From Spinacia oleracea (taxonomy: Eukaryota > Streptophyta > Magnoliopsida > Caryophyllales > Amaranthaceae): a stretch of 64,000 nucleotides of DNA. Positions 11,738-23,593 of this stretch are shown piece after piece. The stretch lies in contig NC_079490.1 in the NCBI RefSeq assembly GCF_020520425.1, forward strand, positions 51,190,517-51,254,516. The letters are read 5' to 3'. The translations under genes were made by a program, and so were the position numbers. Below the pieces are notes generated by a model. It made no database searches, was not told the origin of the DNA, and saw nothing but the letters and a program-made list of their open reading frames with translations. How positions within the stretch are numbered: position 1 is the stretch's first letter; each line of letters starts with the position of its first letter.

Positions 11738-12175
11738 CTCTTCGTACTTGTACGAAATGATAATCTTGCCTGGCATAAAAATGAGGAGCCAGCTCTGTCA
11801 ACCACATGGGGTCGATTCTAGTAACATTTTGGATGTAGTTCTGATCAGTCCATTCAATATTACGCAGTCTATTTTTGCCCGAAACAAAACATAAGTTGGG
11901 TGGGTTTGCACGATTTGACTGCTTGCCAAAGCCCTATACCTAGAACGACATAGAAAGCAAGATACAGTGCTCAAGATTGCTATGTTGTATACATTAGATA
12001 CCACCAGTCAAAAAACAGACAACCTATAATGATTTCAAGAAAAGCTACAAAATATAATTCCAAAAATTAACAAACAGAATAGCTAAGACAAAGCAATAGG
12101 CTCAGAAAACTTGTCAAGAGAAATACCTACATGTACGACCAGGTTGTCTCAAAGAAGCATCAAGGAAAAAGAAAG
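11738..12175 (-). pseudogene. DEAH-box RNA helicase C-terminal fragment
   Basis: The minus strand shows two exons with good splice borders: 12175-12127 (acceptor TTGCAG, donor G|GTATTT) encoding FFFLDASLRQPGRT, and 11939-11738 (acceptor TTCTAG, donor AGAG|GTAAGA). The second exon reads THPTYVLFRAKIDCVILN and then, in a shifted frame, NVTRIDPMWLTELAPHFYAR. Together these match the C-terminal OB-fold end of DEAH helicases such as the Prp22/Prp43/DHX group (family pattern 'VHPSSVLF...CVIFNELV.T...Y.R.VTRIDP.WL.ELAP.FY'). The frame change and missing helicase core show a non-functional copy. Introns are retained, so it was duplicated as DNA, plausibly by the Helitron ending at 3896. Confidence 0.65.
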
Positions 12176-12768
12176 CTGCAAGGCATCTACAAAATAAAAT
12201 CATACTTTCTCCATATGAAGCAATACGAAAGTCCATTTGTTCAACATGTCTTATAATTTTGCAAGCCACAACAGAGGGTAAGAAGGAATGAAAACATATT
12301 ATCTGTAGTACAAGGTAATGAGGATGATTCTACATATATCACCGACATCAAGGCCATCAAATGGTTCTACAGAAACTATGACAAAAAGATTGACTGCAAT
12401 AAGACATGTGAAGACGATATGAGCAATCACTGGGTTTCTCATTTAAAAATTTGAGAAAGTAAAGATAAGAATTCTACTTATTTGAAAAAGAGGGTATAAC
12501 TCTTCTTCCCTACATAAAACAGCTCTACACAAGTATGAGATTTTTCGATATGACCATATTTCTTAATATTACGTATCGTAGTCTAAAGAAAGGAAATACA
12601 GTGGATCGAGAAGCTAATATTACACGAAAATAATAGAAATGAAACCTAACCGTTCCCGTGAATGGTGAAGCGGATAACATAGCAGTGTGGAAAAAAATTA
12701 GAGGTGATTACCTATTGTAGCTATTATCGAATTCAAGGTCAAACTTCTGAATTTAAGTGTGATACTGA

Positions 12769-12866
12769 CAATAGCCTGAAGTTGATTTTCTGTGTTTTGT
12801 GGGGGGTATTGAGGCAGTAGCCTGAAGTTGATTTTGGTCTGGTCTGGTCTGGTTTGGTTTGGTTTG
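12769..12866 (+). repeat. Short direct repeats and (GGTCT/GGTTT)n tract
   Basis: The phrase TAGCCTGAAGTTGATTTT occurs twice, 48 bp apart, and is followed by about seven pentamer units of GGTCT changing to GGTTT up to 12866. It looks like a microsatellite with a small duplication. Confidence 0.6.
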
Positions 12867-13074
12867 GTGTGATTCTTTCTCCTTTAGCTCTGCTATCAAC
12901 TAAAAGCTTTGGAGCCTGCAATATGAATTTACTCATTTAAAGAAACATAATAAAAAAGGTAATGGCATTACACGAAAACTGCCACCCTCCTTAAGGCAAG
13001 ATGAATTTCCGCAAATTTAAAAGTTAAAAGAAAAAGGTTTAAAAATTATTCTTCAAATGCAGCTATAGAAGTCA

Positions 13075-13219
13075 TTACCATTGATCAGACAATCCTTAGC
13101 TGTGGAAGCTAGTGATTTATCGACATTGCGGGCATTTTGAGCCAATAATGTGCCATTGCAAATGGAGGTCTCAGGTGCTACCTTGGTGAACCACATTCTT
13201 AAGCAACATGCTTCAAGAG
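13075..13219 (-). pseudogene. Possible exon fragment, unidentified
   Basis: The minus strand has a 48-codon open stretch including CLRMWFTKVAPETSI and NARNVDKSLASTAK, ended by a donor-like ATG|GTAATG. The composition is protein-like and unlike the surrounding AT-rich DNA. I do not recognise the family. No convincing acceptor is present, so it may be a truncated captured exon or chance. Confidence 0.3.
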
Positions 13220-14175
13220 CTTAAATTTATTGTCAGACTTGGAATATGCTCCCCCATGTATTAATAGCAATCGTTAGTATTATTTTGTGAAATTATCTAA
13301 CAGGAAACAAAATCAAATTATCCATTTGTAGTGTACCCAAACTTGTTAAGTCATGATGCCATCGCTTTTGAATAAAAGCCATTACTATCAATCAAAATTC
13401 CTTTGTTGTTCACGTTGATATATACATTGATATTCACCTTTGCCAAAAACATCTAGTTTCGGTACAAGGAGGAGAATAGATTCTTCACAGCAATATCGGT
13501 TCTGCATTTGAGATTCACAAAACACAAAATAAGCACCATTCCTATATAAATGCAAAAATAGAAAATGTTAAAAGAACATAACATACCTCTCGTTGACCAC
13601 CTTGGCTATTTTAGTCCATATATTTTGTTCCTTATATAAGCTACTATTATTGTTACAACTCCATTCAAATAAATAAAAAAGACATACCTCAATAGAAAAG
13701 TTATAGAGAAATTATTCTGTGAATAGAAAAGTTCCAGATATTTTACGCATCACACAACTGAAAAGGCGTATTTTCTGAAGGCTACGCCTTAACATATTTT
13801 GTAACCAGATATCTAAGAAAGTAAAGTAAGACATGTATATGTACAGCACTGTAAAAAATTTGCCACCTCATATGCATAAATACAAGTGTTCTTGCTTGTC
13901 TTACTTTATTGGGCTCATTAGTTTAAAAATGTTACCAACCCCTATCATCAAGTTGAACCCCAAACTTCTTTAAAAGTTCAGATAACAAAACCCTATTTCC
14001 GCTACATCCAACATGTGGACAAATAGGACACAAATGAACCAAAAAAATTAAAAGTAAACAGTATTCATAAACTTAATCAACTCAAAGTCCGATAATTTTA
14101 ATTGTAGAATGAATCAACTCAACGATTATCAAGACCCAAATACAAAAGCTAAACACTATAGTTTATGCTCAATAA

Positions 14176-14198
14176 TCAACAACAACAACAACAACAAT
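14176..14198 (+). repeat. (CAA)n microsatellite
   Basis: Seven consecutive CAA-type triplets starting near 14178. Confidence 0.85.
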
Positions 14199-14809
14199 GG
14201 CGGTATCATACCCATACTTGATGACGTCTGTAGTGCTAGCTTGCCTACGCTAGGTGCCTGAAAGAAACAATCATGAGAATTGTTAGCTGGGGTAACAAAG
14301 CAAAAGTAGTTCACAATATAAAATTATATCTACCATTCTTCATACTCAAAACGATTTTAAATAAAGATCTACTGAAAAATACACGTTTAAGTTCATCCCT
14401 TGGAGGAAGGATAGAGAAAGAACCTAGCAAGATGTGTGACTTCTGCACTCTCTCTCAACAAAACGTAAATGGAATAAAAACCAGCATGTCATCATCACAA
14501 ATGTTATGCTGCCTTCTCAATCTTTCAGTTATCACGACCAGCACGTCCTCTATTTAAGTTATTATCAATTTTATTCCAAATTATTAAGTCTACCTCCCTC
14601 AAACAATCAGTTGTTGAAGATACATCATTCACTGCCATGAGCATTGTGGCATACACATAGACTCCAATAGCTCACCAAACTGAAATCCAACTAATTCATA
14701 GAATAAAATTGTACAATAAACATATGTAAAGCTACAAGGACTCACGACCATTATGGTAATTATTACCTTATTAATCGGAACTTATCAATACCAAAAAACA
14801 CGGCAATAA

Positions 14810-15075
14810 GTGACGCTTTTTTGGTAACATATCGACAGAATAGAGCGTCGAAATTTAGTATAGCGACGCCTCCGAGAATCGTCGATATTTTTATAGCCGA
14901 TATTTACCGTTGCTTTTATGCGTCACTATTGTCTCCATTTTCGACGACTATTTTTTTACAAATAGACGCTGTTGGTGGTTGAAATATTTGGACCGTAAAA
15001 AGCGTCACAATTTACTTCTATTTCGCGCTGGCTTTATATCAAATTTAGACGCTAGAAAACGACGCTATGTTCCGT
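14810..15075 (+). repeat. CACTA subterminal GCGTC array (left)
   Basis: At least ten copies of GCGTC, GACGC or TCGACG occur in this short interval in both orientations, unlike the AT-rich neighbourhood. It is the typical transposase-binding region of CACTA elements. Confidence 0.65.
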
Positions 15076-15392
15076 AGTTTTCTGTGTTACCGCCAAACAT
15101 ATATTTTTTCCCCCATTTTTTGCATAATATAGTAATTTAAAACCATGTATTTTCTCTAAAAATATATATCAAAGCACAAATGAATGCACAATTGAATTTA
15201 TATATAATGAACTACATTGTCTTAAAACAACTCTAATTTATATTTAGCAAAAATTTAGTTACAAAAAGCGATAGTAATCATCCATACATTACACTGCTTT
15301 ATTAAACAAAAATAAAAACAAGTTCTTAGAATCATTTTTTAGACATTAATCCAAGATGGACAAGTCCAAAACTAAAATAAAAAACTTCCTAA

Positions 15393-15491
15393 TTAATTGA
15401 GTAAATCATATCGCCATGCTAGCTTAGCTTCAAGATAACTTGTTAATCTCTTGATATACATTATACTATTACCGCTTGAATCATCAATAAC
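15393..15491 (-). pseudogene. Captured terminal exon, family unknown
   Basis: The minus strand has a clean acceptor (TTTGCAG at 15492) followed by 32 codons ending at TAA, containing SSGNSIMYIKRLTSYLEAKL. A related phrase, SSGEAIMYKQW, occurs in an exon-like stretch of the inner CACTA near 21010. The shared phrase suggests a common source, either an accessory gene of this CACTA family or the same host gene captured twice. I do not recognise the protein. Confidence 0.4.
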
Positions 15492-16175
15492 CTGCAAAGA
15501 AAATTTAATAAGTCAAATATATCTTTTTTGGTAAATAAGCAATCTAATAACCAAAAAGTGAAACATCATCCATACAACGTTATGCAAACAACAAAAAACC
15601 GCCATCCAAAAAGAAAGTTATCCGACAAAGTTAAACTAAATAACAAACAACATAACCCAACTAGTACCTAGGGCCTAAGCGCTAAAACAAAATGAAGGCC
15701 GAAATCAGAACCCTTACAACACTACTACAACCTTATTACTAGTCAACCAACAATAACTCTCAACACATTGTTGTTGAGAAGAAACAAGCAGAGCCGAAAA
15801 TAAGGGCAACAAGTAAAGGCAACCTCTAACCTACACATACCAGTAACTAAACAACACAAACCCGCAACAGAAAAAAGACAACAAATCCCAGATAGCTGAG
15901 TCAACAAAGTCACAACATATATAATGCAACAGTAATGTTTTCTAATGTTGCATTGCCTGATCCACGCCTAAAAATGACATTTGTGAAGTTTTGTTTGCCC
16001 GACTCGAAGGCTTTCATTGTTCTATAGAATATTTCAAAGCCATGTGATGGATATGAGATTAGTATGACGATATGCACCCTTGAATTTTACCTCAAAAGTA
16101 TCAATTTTTGCATAAAAGAGTTCAAGACTACTACTTAGTAAGAAAATGTCTGTAACTATTAAATTTCATTCTTAC

Positions 16176-17031
16176 TCTTTTGCTGCTGAGGGGTTGTATC
16201 ATCTTTTTATTTGTCCAAATATTTGAACACCAAGTTGAATCTGCTCCCTTTAGTTAGCCTTGATCTGTTTGTTGAACAAAATATATGTTTCACCTGCATT
16301 TAAAAGAACATCTTAGCACCCAAACAAGTGAAAGAACCGCTATAACTTTTCTACATTCAGGCTTCTAAAGATTCAATTTAGTTTCCTAAAGACAAGATAA
16401 TCCTATCAGCAATGGAAATCATGGGGAAGCTTAGATATTATGTCAAATAAAAACATGTTATGCTAATGATAACACCTAATTGCCAAAGCACCTTTAGAAC
16501 AACGCCTGATCAGAACACACGAGAGGCTTTAGAGGTATCATAAATCAATGCTAATGATAATACAAACCGAAACAGGTGATTAATACACAGGTAAACAAGT
16601 TTTTTATAGAGACAGGAGAAGATTGGAAGGGTGAAATCACATTTAGCCACAACAAAGACACTACTAGATCTTAGTAATCGCTTTATGATTCTGCAGAAAA
16701 CTGTAAGAGTGCAGAAAATAGAGAAGTTCAAAGAAACAATACCTAAGAGTTCTCCATTTTGTCCAGCATCCACGAAATCATTCAGCTTAGAAAGCTCTTG
16801 ACCAGTGAATATATTTTCGTACATCTTCAGGCCTTTAATGACATTTACCTGTCAAGTACAACTTTATATCAGAAACATATTCAAAACTTTAGTAACAACA
16901 TAATTTCCATAATATGCAAGTCTATTATATACAAAATAATAATGTTCAACTTTCAACAACAAAACTCGTCATGTACCTTTCACTGGCGTTCCTTTCACTC
17001 GCCATGTAACCTAAGAGGAGTTCCATATCAT
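16176..17031 (-). pseudogene. Captured ALKBH10-like RNA demethylase fragment
   Basis: Minus-strand exons: 16848-16743 (acceptor TTGACAG, donor TTAG|GTATTG) encodes VNVIKGLKMYENIFTGQELS, then KLNDFVDAGQNGELL. Exon 16293-16176 (acceptor AATGCAG, donor AGA|GTAAGA) encodes GETYILFNKQIKAN, a stop, then REQIQLGVQIFGQI. This order and wording match plant ALKBH10-type 2-oxoglutarate dioxygenases that remove m6A from mRNA (family pattern '...YE-IFT-SEL-KLNDFVNELR-AGQNGEL-GETFILFNKQMKGNKRE-IQLGVPIFG'). Three or four residues are missing in the first exon and a stop lies in the second, so it is not functional. A further exon-like piece (17031-16977, with DDMELLLGYMASERN) may belong to it. The fragment keeps its introns and sits inside the CACTA element. 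Confidence 0.65.
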
Positions 17032-17034
17032 CTG

Positions 17035-18815
17035 GAGATAAGATGACAAGGGGATACCATGTCAGTAACTCCCAGGAAATATGATGAGATCATATCCCGT
17101 AACCTAATAAACCTCTATGACATAACACCCAACCACAAGCAGTTTATGTAACGATATTTGAAAGGTCAAACCCCTATGACAATTGACAAGGCTTTATGTA
17201 AGAGTTTTATTAACCGAATGTTGGTAAGGTCATTCATATTAAAGACGCTACCATCATTTGGATGTTGATACCTCCATTGTTAGTCATATTCATCCACATC
17301 TGCTTTGTTTACTCTCAAGTCTCAACTGAGAAACAAGCATTCACATGTCCGAAGAGATAAATATAATATTTATCCTATCAAATTCGAATAGGCATCCGAA
17401 ATTTTTGATGGCTGGCTAAATGATAAGCTAAGACATCCGCCTTTCTTTTTCTCGTACAATTATCTTAGTATTATATTAAAGATTGTTCAAGAACTATCCA
17501 GATGATAACATGCTTTCAACTTGATATTACTTTCATTAATTAGACTAAATCAACCACACAAGTGACTATCCAATGAAGCAAATGGAAGCTAAAAAAAACA
17601 TCTTGCCTACTCTGATATTGTTGATAGAATATATATAAAGCATGGAGCATTCCTATCCATGTATTCTGGAGAATCTTTCTATGACAATCATATTCACATA
17701 TAATAGTAAAGTAACATGCTATAGAAAATACAAAGGATATCTTTATCTGCTATCACAATCCACATGCATGTCCTTTATCAGCCACATATGATGCATGCAA
17801 GATAACAGATGCATGTCGTCTATTGATTAAGGATACTAGTAACAGGAAGGATCGATGCACAAGAGTATAACTTTACAATTTTACTAAAATAAGGAATTAC
17901 TATCTTTCTTCTTTTCACACGAAAAAACACATAACTAAATTAAACTATTAAGCTTATTGAAATTTGTCTGACCTTATTTTACTCCATGTGATCGAATTTG
18001 GCTATGTAGCATACTGATTACAGAGTATAGATCTACAAACAAAAGCAAAAAATTCAAGATTACTCTATATTATCTAATACAATAAAACTTAAAGCAGAAT
18101 TAACATGTTGCTACATCGGTAAACAAAAGGAGTAAAAGAAAATAAAAATAAAAACAGAAGCATAACATTAATTAATACTACTTCGTATAACATTTCTAGA
18201 TATAAATATGTTGCGTTTTAAACGATGTACCCAACATTTAAATGCAACAAACCCATCCGACCCACTTGTGCTCCGTACATATGCAAGGAGAAAACAGAAG
18301 CCGCAACAAAGGCAATAACATGACAACGAAGAGCAGCCACTACAGCCATTGCAAATAGTCGATGCAACACAAGGAGGAACCACTAAAAAGAGTGGAGGCA
18401 ACAACGTTAACTCTTAATTCATTAAGATAGTTGTCTTATTGTAGCTACCATTTTGTTCTAGTTACTTTTCTTAATTAGTTTTGTCTGTTAATGATTGTTG
18501 TAATTAAAAGGAGAAAGGAGGGTAGAAGAGAATCATCTAGAAAGTAGTGAATTAAATTGGGAGATCGAGAAGGGAACCTCTCGAAAGTTCTCCATTTTAA
18601 CTCTTAAGCGTTATGCTCTATCTATCAAAAAATCAATCAATTCCTCTACTTGTTGGTGTGCTATTTTTCTGTATTGCAGGAACTTAGGAGGCAGAATACC
18701 TAGTTCGTTCCAATAAACTCCACCATATATAATCCAAGCAATCAACCAGACATTTATACCAACACAACAAGCCAAACATTTTCATTTTCCTCAATGTAAA
18801 ACACAACTAAGAAAC
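17035..18815. other. CACTA interior, nothing recognised
   Basis: AT-rich DNA with scattered short frames. The stretch 18420-18700 has the look of a retroelement 3' region (GTTGGTGTGC...TGTATTGCAG) but has no partner repeat, so I do not assign it. Confidence 0.35.
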
Positions 18816-19749
18816 TTAGATGGTTTTCCTAGTGTTCCTTCACGGATTATTGGCTACTCCTATAACGATGTATGCTTGCTGCTATTGTTATACACTAAGA
18901 GTAGCTCCAATACTGGATTACTCTAGCTTGAGTGGTAGAGGTTGGGTACATACCACTCTATGCGTGCATGCAACTGATAGATTCCAAGTAGTTCCAAACA
19001 AAAAATATATAATTGATGAATCAAGCAGATGTTGGTGGGATGTACCTTGCCTCTCAAATATAGAAAAAAGAATCTCAACTTGGTCCGGGTCAACGACAAA
19101 TAAATATTCTATATTCTTAATTTTTCAAACAATAGCAAAAACAAAATAAAAAATATTCTTAATTGTTCATTCTCACCCTTTTTCCATTGGTCATAGCACT
19201 CTCGAAACTGTATAATTTATTGTATAAATAAATATAGTACTGCAAGTTTCTAGGTTACTAAAGGTGTTGAGGTCAAGTGTTGCAGTACAATTTCATCCCA
19301 AGGGTTTAGTTGGCATCACCCATGAGTCTTAATTGTGTATTGGTCAACTTGTGCATGATGCACCGGAGTTTTGGATCAGCATGCAAGATTATCTAGAGGA
19401 AGAACTTAGGAACATACAAAGAAAAGTGTTATGTCCCTATTAACAACAAAATCACACTATTAAATTCAAAGGAAAATATAAAATTCATAAAAGAAGAGCT
19501 GATATTGATGAAGAAAACTTCGTTATAGAAACTAAGCAAATTTGATTCTCCATTATCAAAGCAAACAAATCCAGTTTCCCTCAATCCTTCAAGGATTGTG
19601 CTAAGGCGATGCTAGGTTTATTGGATTTAGGCTGAATGGAAAACTTTAATTAAGTCTCATACTCCTAAGATTAATAATTTGATACCTGACTTGTTTGGCT
19701 TCCTATACCAGATTACAAAAAAACAAGTTACGGTCTTATAGTTAAAATG

Positions 19750-20140
19750 TGTGATTGTGTGGCTTGCAGGACTGAACAGGTTGCAGAAAAAAGATAAGAT
19801 TTTGAAGATTAGTGTTAGTGACTGTTCTTTATGCCTGATCTGTGGTGATCAACCTGAAACTCACAGCCATTTTTTAGGAAATGTGTATTTGCTAAAGAAT
19901 GTTGTAACCACATCCTTGAATGGTTGGGAATGATGAGAATATTTTTTTTTACCTGAGATGATAGTCTAGTGCAGGCAGAAATATGAAGGCTCGAAATTTA
20001 GGAAGCAATCTTATGTCGATGCAATGATTTTTTAAAGCCACAATACAAATAATTAATTTTTGGAAGGGAGGTAGTTGATTGTATAGATTATGTTTCTAAG
20101 AAAATTAGAAACATTGTAAAAGCTACACATGTATAATAAA
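19750..20140 (+). mobile_element. LINE (L1-type) 3' remnant with RT zinc-binding region
   Basis: The plus strand encodes WLAGLNRLQKKDK, then CSLCLICGDQPETHSHF. This is the zinc-binding domain found C-terminal to reverse transcriptase in plant L1 elements (family pattern 'WLa...RL-TKDrL...C-lC---ET--HLFF-C'). The expected following phrase appears in another frame as ECCNHILEWLG and then VDAMIFKATIQIINFWKG, so the copy has at least one frameshift. Only the last ~130 codons remain; ORF1 and the RT core are absent. It lies within the outer CACTA. Confidence 0.65.
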
Positions 20141-20989
20141 ATAAAATAAATTCAGTGAGGATGACCAATTATGGTTTGACAATTTGTATTCTTCGAGAGT
20201 TAGTTTAGGACCTTTTAAGACTTATATGTTCTATGAATTTTAAACCAGAGCGTCATAAAGAAACACTTTCTCAACCTTATAATATGATTTCTTTTAAATA
20301 TCCCCATTAATTCTTTCTCCATGTTACGGAACATATAAGAAAACCAACAAAATCATCGGTATAACAAAGTTTTCAAGGACTGTGCTGAAATGGAGACCTA
20401 CAAAATCATGTTACACAGTCAGACTTCTAAAAATATTCATGGATACATTAATACTACAAGAAAAAGGCCTTTGGGCGTCAACCCATGACCTTTATTTCGA
20501 CACACAAAGTTTAGGCGACGGTTTCAATTCGACACAAGGTCGTGGCACAAACCCCGCCGCACATAACTTAGGCGTCGTAATTTCAGTTTTCGTCGCCCAT
20601 AATTTACCAATTGCCACAGTTATGCTTTCGCAGCCCTTACTATGGGCGTCGGTATAGGTTCTTTCGTCACCTATGATTGAACAATTGACAACTCTTTTCT
20701 TTGTTGGCCTAAGTTATGCGCGACGAATTTCGAAAATTGTGTTGCCCATGGAAGAACAAGTGCTACACTCTTACTGATTTTGTCGCCCTTGTTACGCTCA
20801 TTTCTAGCGCAGTTTATATTTTACATTTTATTAGTAATATCATCATCACTACCATTATTGTAAAGGGAAAAAGAAGTCTTTATGGTACACATTTGATTCC
20901 AAAATGCTTAAATGCTCATTTATATAATAGAAACTTTGTGAATTATCACAACTTTACAGAAGTATACATGATATGAAAACATGAAATAT

Positions 20990-21577
20990 TTTGCCATTGT
21001 TTATACATAATCGCTTCTCCTGAACTCCTCGCAAATAATTCACTGTCATTAATCATGATCTTGGATGATATCTGCCAAAACAAATGCAAATGATATAGTG
21101 GGAAGTTTGAGAACATATTATTAAAATATTATAATCACTCAATGTAAAAAGTCAATTGAACTCAATGTAAAAGTATTTATTTTAGGGAATGTATAAGTAA
21201 AAAATACATAAACTTCTTGTTGAATAAACACATTGAATTCCCTTTTTCCGCTTCAAATGAACCACTTTGAACCATTCAGGTTCAAAATTAAGTACTCTCT
21301 TATGCATGTATTATTAGAAAACATAGATAATAAGACAAAAGGAACAATAAAATAAGAGAAATCAAGAAAAACACGGACAAAGAAGTTGCAGATAAAGAGG
21401 AACGAGACTGAGACAACATAGCCTACATTTACAATTCATATAAACAAGTAAAGTACAAAAAAATAAGGAGTAAATATTTGGAGAAGTTACTCACCTTTGT
21501 ATGTGTTCTTGCGCTTTCTTCCTATGATCTCCAGGGGGTATAAACTCCATCAGTATTGTCAATAATTCTGATCCAAC
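20990..21577 (-). pseudogene. Captured exons in inner CACTA, family unknown
   Basis: Two minus-strand exon-like stretches have sound splice borders. Exon 21577-21495 (acceptor TTTTAG, donor AAAG|GTGAGT) encodes GSELLTILMEFIPPGDHRKK then AQEHIQ. The next (acceptor TTTTGGCAG at 21072) encodes SSKIMINDSELFARSSGEAI and MYKQW. I do not recognise the protein. The second shares SSG-x-x-IMY with the exon at 15393-15491. Confidence 0.4.
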
Positions 21578-22034
21578 CTAAAATAAGTTAATTACTCGTA
21601 AAGTCTTGATAGTTCACCAATAAGGTATAATTCGACAAGCCATGAAAGCACCAACTAAAATCTCAAGGAATATGCTCAAATTTAGAGTATATTTAAAATT
21701 AATAAATAAAATTCAATGTAAAAAAATAAACACAATGTTACCCCTTACTATAACAATAAGTATGAACACAATGTGCTTTCATCGTGATCACGAGCCTCGA
21801 GCACATACTCTTGGTGCATGCCTACCTTATTGCTAGAACCTCAGCACACACCCATCAATACTCACATGTCTACCAACACACTTGCATATTTACACACTCA
21901 CTCAATACCACACCTAGCTACTACATCCCTATCTTCCAACTTATATCAACACAAGTTACAGAACCCCTTATAGATACTATCACACACATATTCAGTAATT
22001 CTAAAATACACATAACACAACATTTATACATGTA

Positions 22035-22207
22035 ACCAATTGACTGTTGGTTCAGTGGTGATTGAGGCTGAACTTGGTAGGGAGGACCTGTGTTCGATCC
22101 CCCGCAACAACAATTGGGAGGGGAATGGAACCTATCCACTCAGAACTCGCCCCGAATCCGGATTAGCCCTAAGGGTGAACCGGATGGTACACCCAAAAAA
22201 AAAAAAA
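22035..22207 (+). mobile_element. tRNA-derived SINE with 15-bp target duplication
   Basis: The element has an RNA polymerase III A box (TGGTTCAGTGGT near 22048) and B box (TGTTCGATCCC near 22091), a tRNA-unrelated body and a 3' oligo-A tract (22195-22207). It is flanked by perfect 15-bp direct repeats ACATTTATACATGTA at 22020-22034 and 22208-22222. These are the defining features of a plant SINE. It looks complete at about 170 bp. It is inserted in the inner CACTA element. Confidence 0.9.
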
Positions 22208-23593
22208 ACATTTATACATGTATACGGGGACAACCAAGTACAAAAAAGCAAGTCTGTTGTGCAAATATTCATATTCCTAAGTCATTGGTCGTTTGGTCCA
22301 GGGAATTAACGAGAGAACATGAATCGAATGGAATCAAACATTCTAATTTTAATTTTAGTTAGTTTCAACTTTCATGAATTTATTTATTAATTTTAAATAT
22401 ACTCTAAAATTGTGAAAAATGTATTCCCAATCCAACAAATTGCAAGCCTGCGTCTAACATAACAAATAGTTCTTCCATTAAGTGTTTTCCACCTGCACGA
22501 TTCAAGTTTTCCCTGACACTAGAAATAATCAAACACTAACTCGTACCCCGTATCAATCAATGATTCAACGGAACAGGTAACAAGCTATATTATAAATTAT
22601 AGTAGGAATTGTATTAAATAATTGTAGCAGACAACATCAAATACAGTTAATCTAAAACTAGGGGGGATTATAGAGAAGGAGATGCTCAAATGCACATAAC
22701 CTCGAAATGAACATTACAGAGAAGGAAAAAGGAGATACCTATTACATGAAGATAAGGAAACAATGGACATGATTTATGTCAGATCTAGCGGATACGACTC
22801 ATGAGTGTTAACGGCTCGGCGACATCGGCTCATGAGTGGTAAGGGATCGGAGGAAACGACTCATTCGCGGTAAACGCTAGGCGGCGGCGGTGACGACAAT
22901 GGGAAAAGGGGGTTTCATAGTTAGGGTTAGGTTGAGGATGGAAAATGAGATAGAGGAACAAAGAAAAATTGAGAATTGAAACCAAATTTTATTTTCAGAG
23001 GGTAAGAAGACCGCCTAAATATCTAGATTTTCGGTTTTTGGGCTACAAAATTGTAAAATCGTAGCCCAAAGTTGTATCTATGTGCCACGCTAAAAGAACT
23101 TGTGGCGCGTGGTCTCAATTTGTGCGATGAAAACTGCATTTGCCGCCAATAATAGCGGGTTGGGCCACGTTTCACATTTTTGTAGCCCATGCTTAAATTT
23201 TGTGTGATGAAGCTGAACTTTTGTCGCCCTAGATAAATCTTTATGCTACAAAATCACTTCGTCGCCCTTACTTCACTAGGTGCCACGTTTTTTGGTTTCG
23301 TCGCACTTAGAAAAATTAATTCGACGCCCAATATGATCATATAAACGTTAAAAAGTAGTCAATTTTACATGAGTTTGGTGATCCCCGTATAGAATCTGAC
23401 AAACGTTCTTAATTTTGCACTTTCTCTTTGGCTGCCAGGTTTTGAATCCCTGCATTATTGACAAAAAATTGTTTCACCTTAAAATAAGTTTCCAAGACTA
23501 CACTACACTCGATCTGTCTTACATAATAATACTTGTAATCAATCTAATCAAACTGAAATAAAACAATATTTTGTAACAAAAACAACTTACTAG

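Larger units (their letters stand above)
20452..23360. mobile_element. Inner CACTA element, non-autonomous, about 2.9 kb
   Basis: The left end is TACTACAAGAAAAAGG at 20452 (canonical CACTACAAGAAAA with the first base changed). Dense subterminal motifs GGCGTC, GTCGCCC and GCCAC follow at 20470-20800 and recur in mirror arrangement at 23040-23330. The right end is degraded, with GACGCCCAA near 23320 and AAAAAGTAGT near 23358. No transposase is present. It contains exon-like pieces and a SINE, and lies within the larger CACTA element. Confidence 0.6.

Noticed and set aside
12080-12290. 63-codon plus-strand frame opposite the helicase exon
   Set aside because: It overlaps the minus-strand helicase exon, which has splice borders and homology; the plus frame is a shadow.
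18420-18700. Possible solo LTR
   Set aside because: The texture is retroelement-like, but no TG/CA borders with a target duplication or partner repeat could be found.
18820-19149. 109-codon frame on the plus strand
   Set aside because: No domain, no splice or promoter context, and composition like neighbouring non-coding DNA.
22040-22105. Possible tRNA gene
   Set aside because: A and B boxes are present but there is no cloverleaf; the oligo-A tail and 15-bp duplication identify a SINE.
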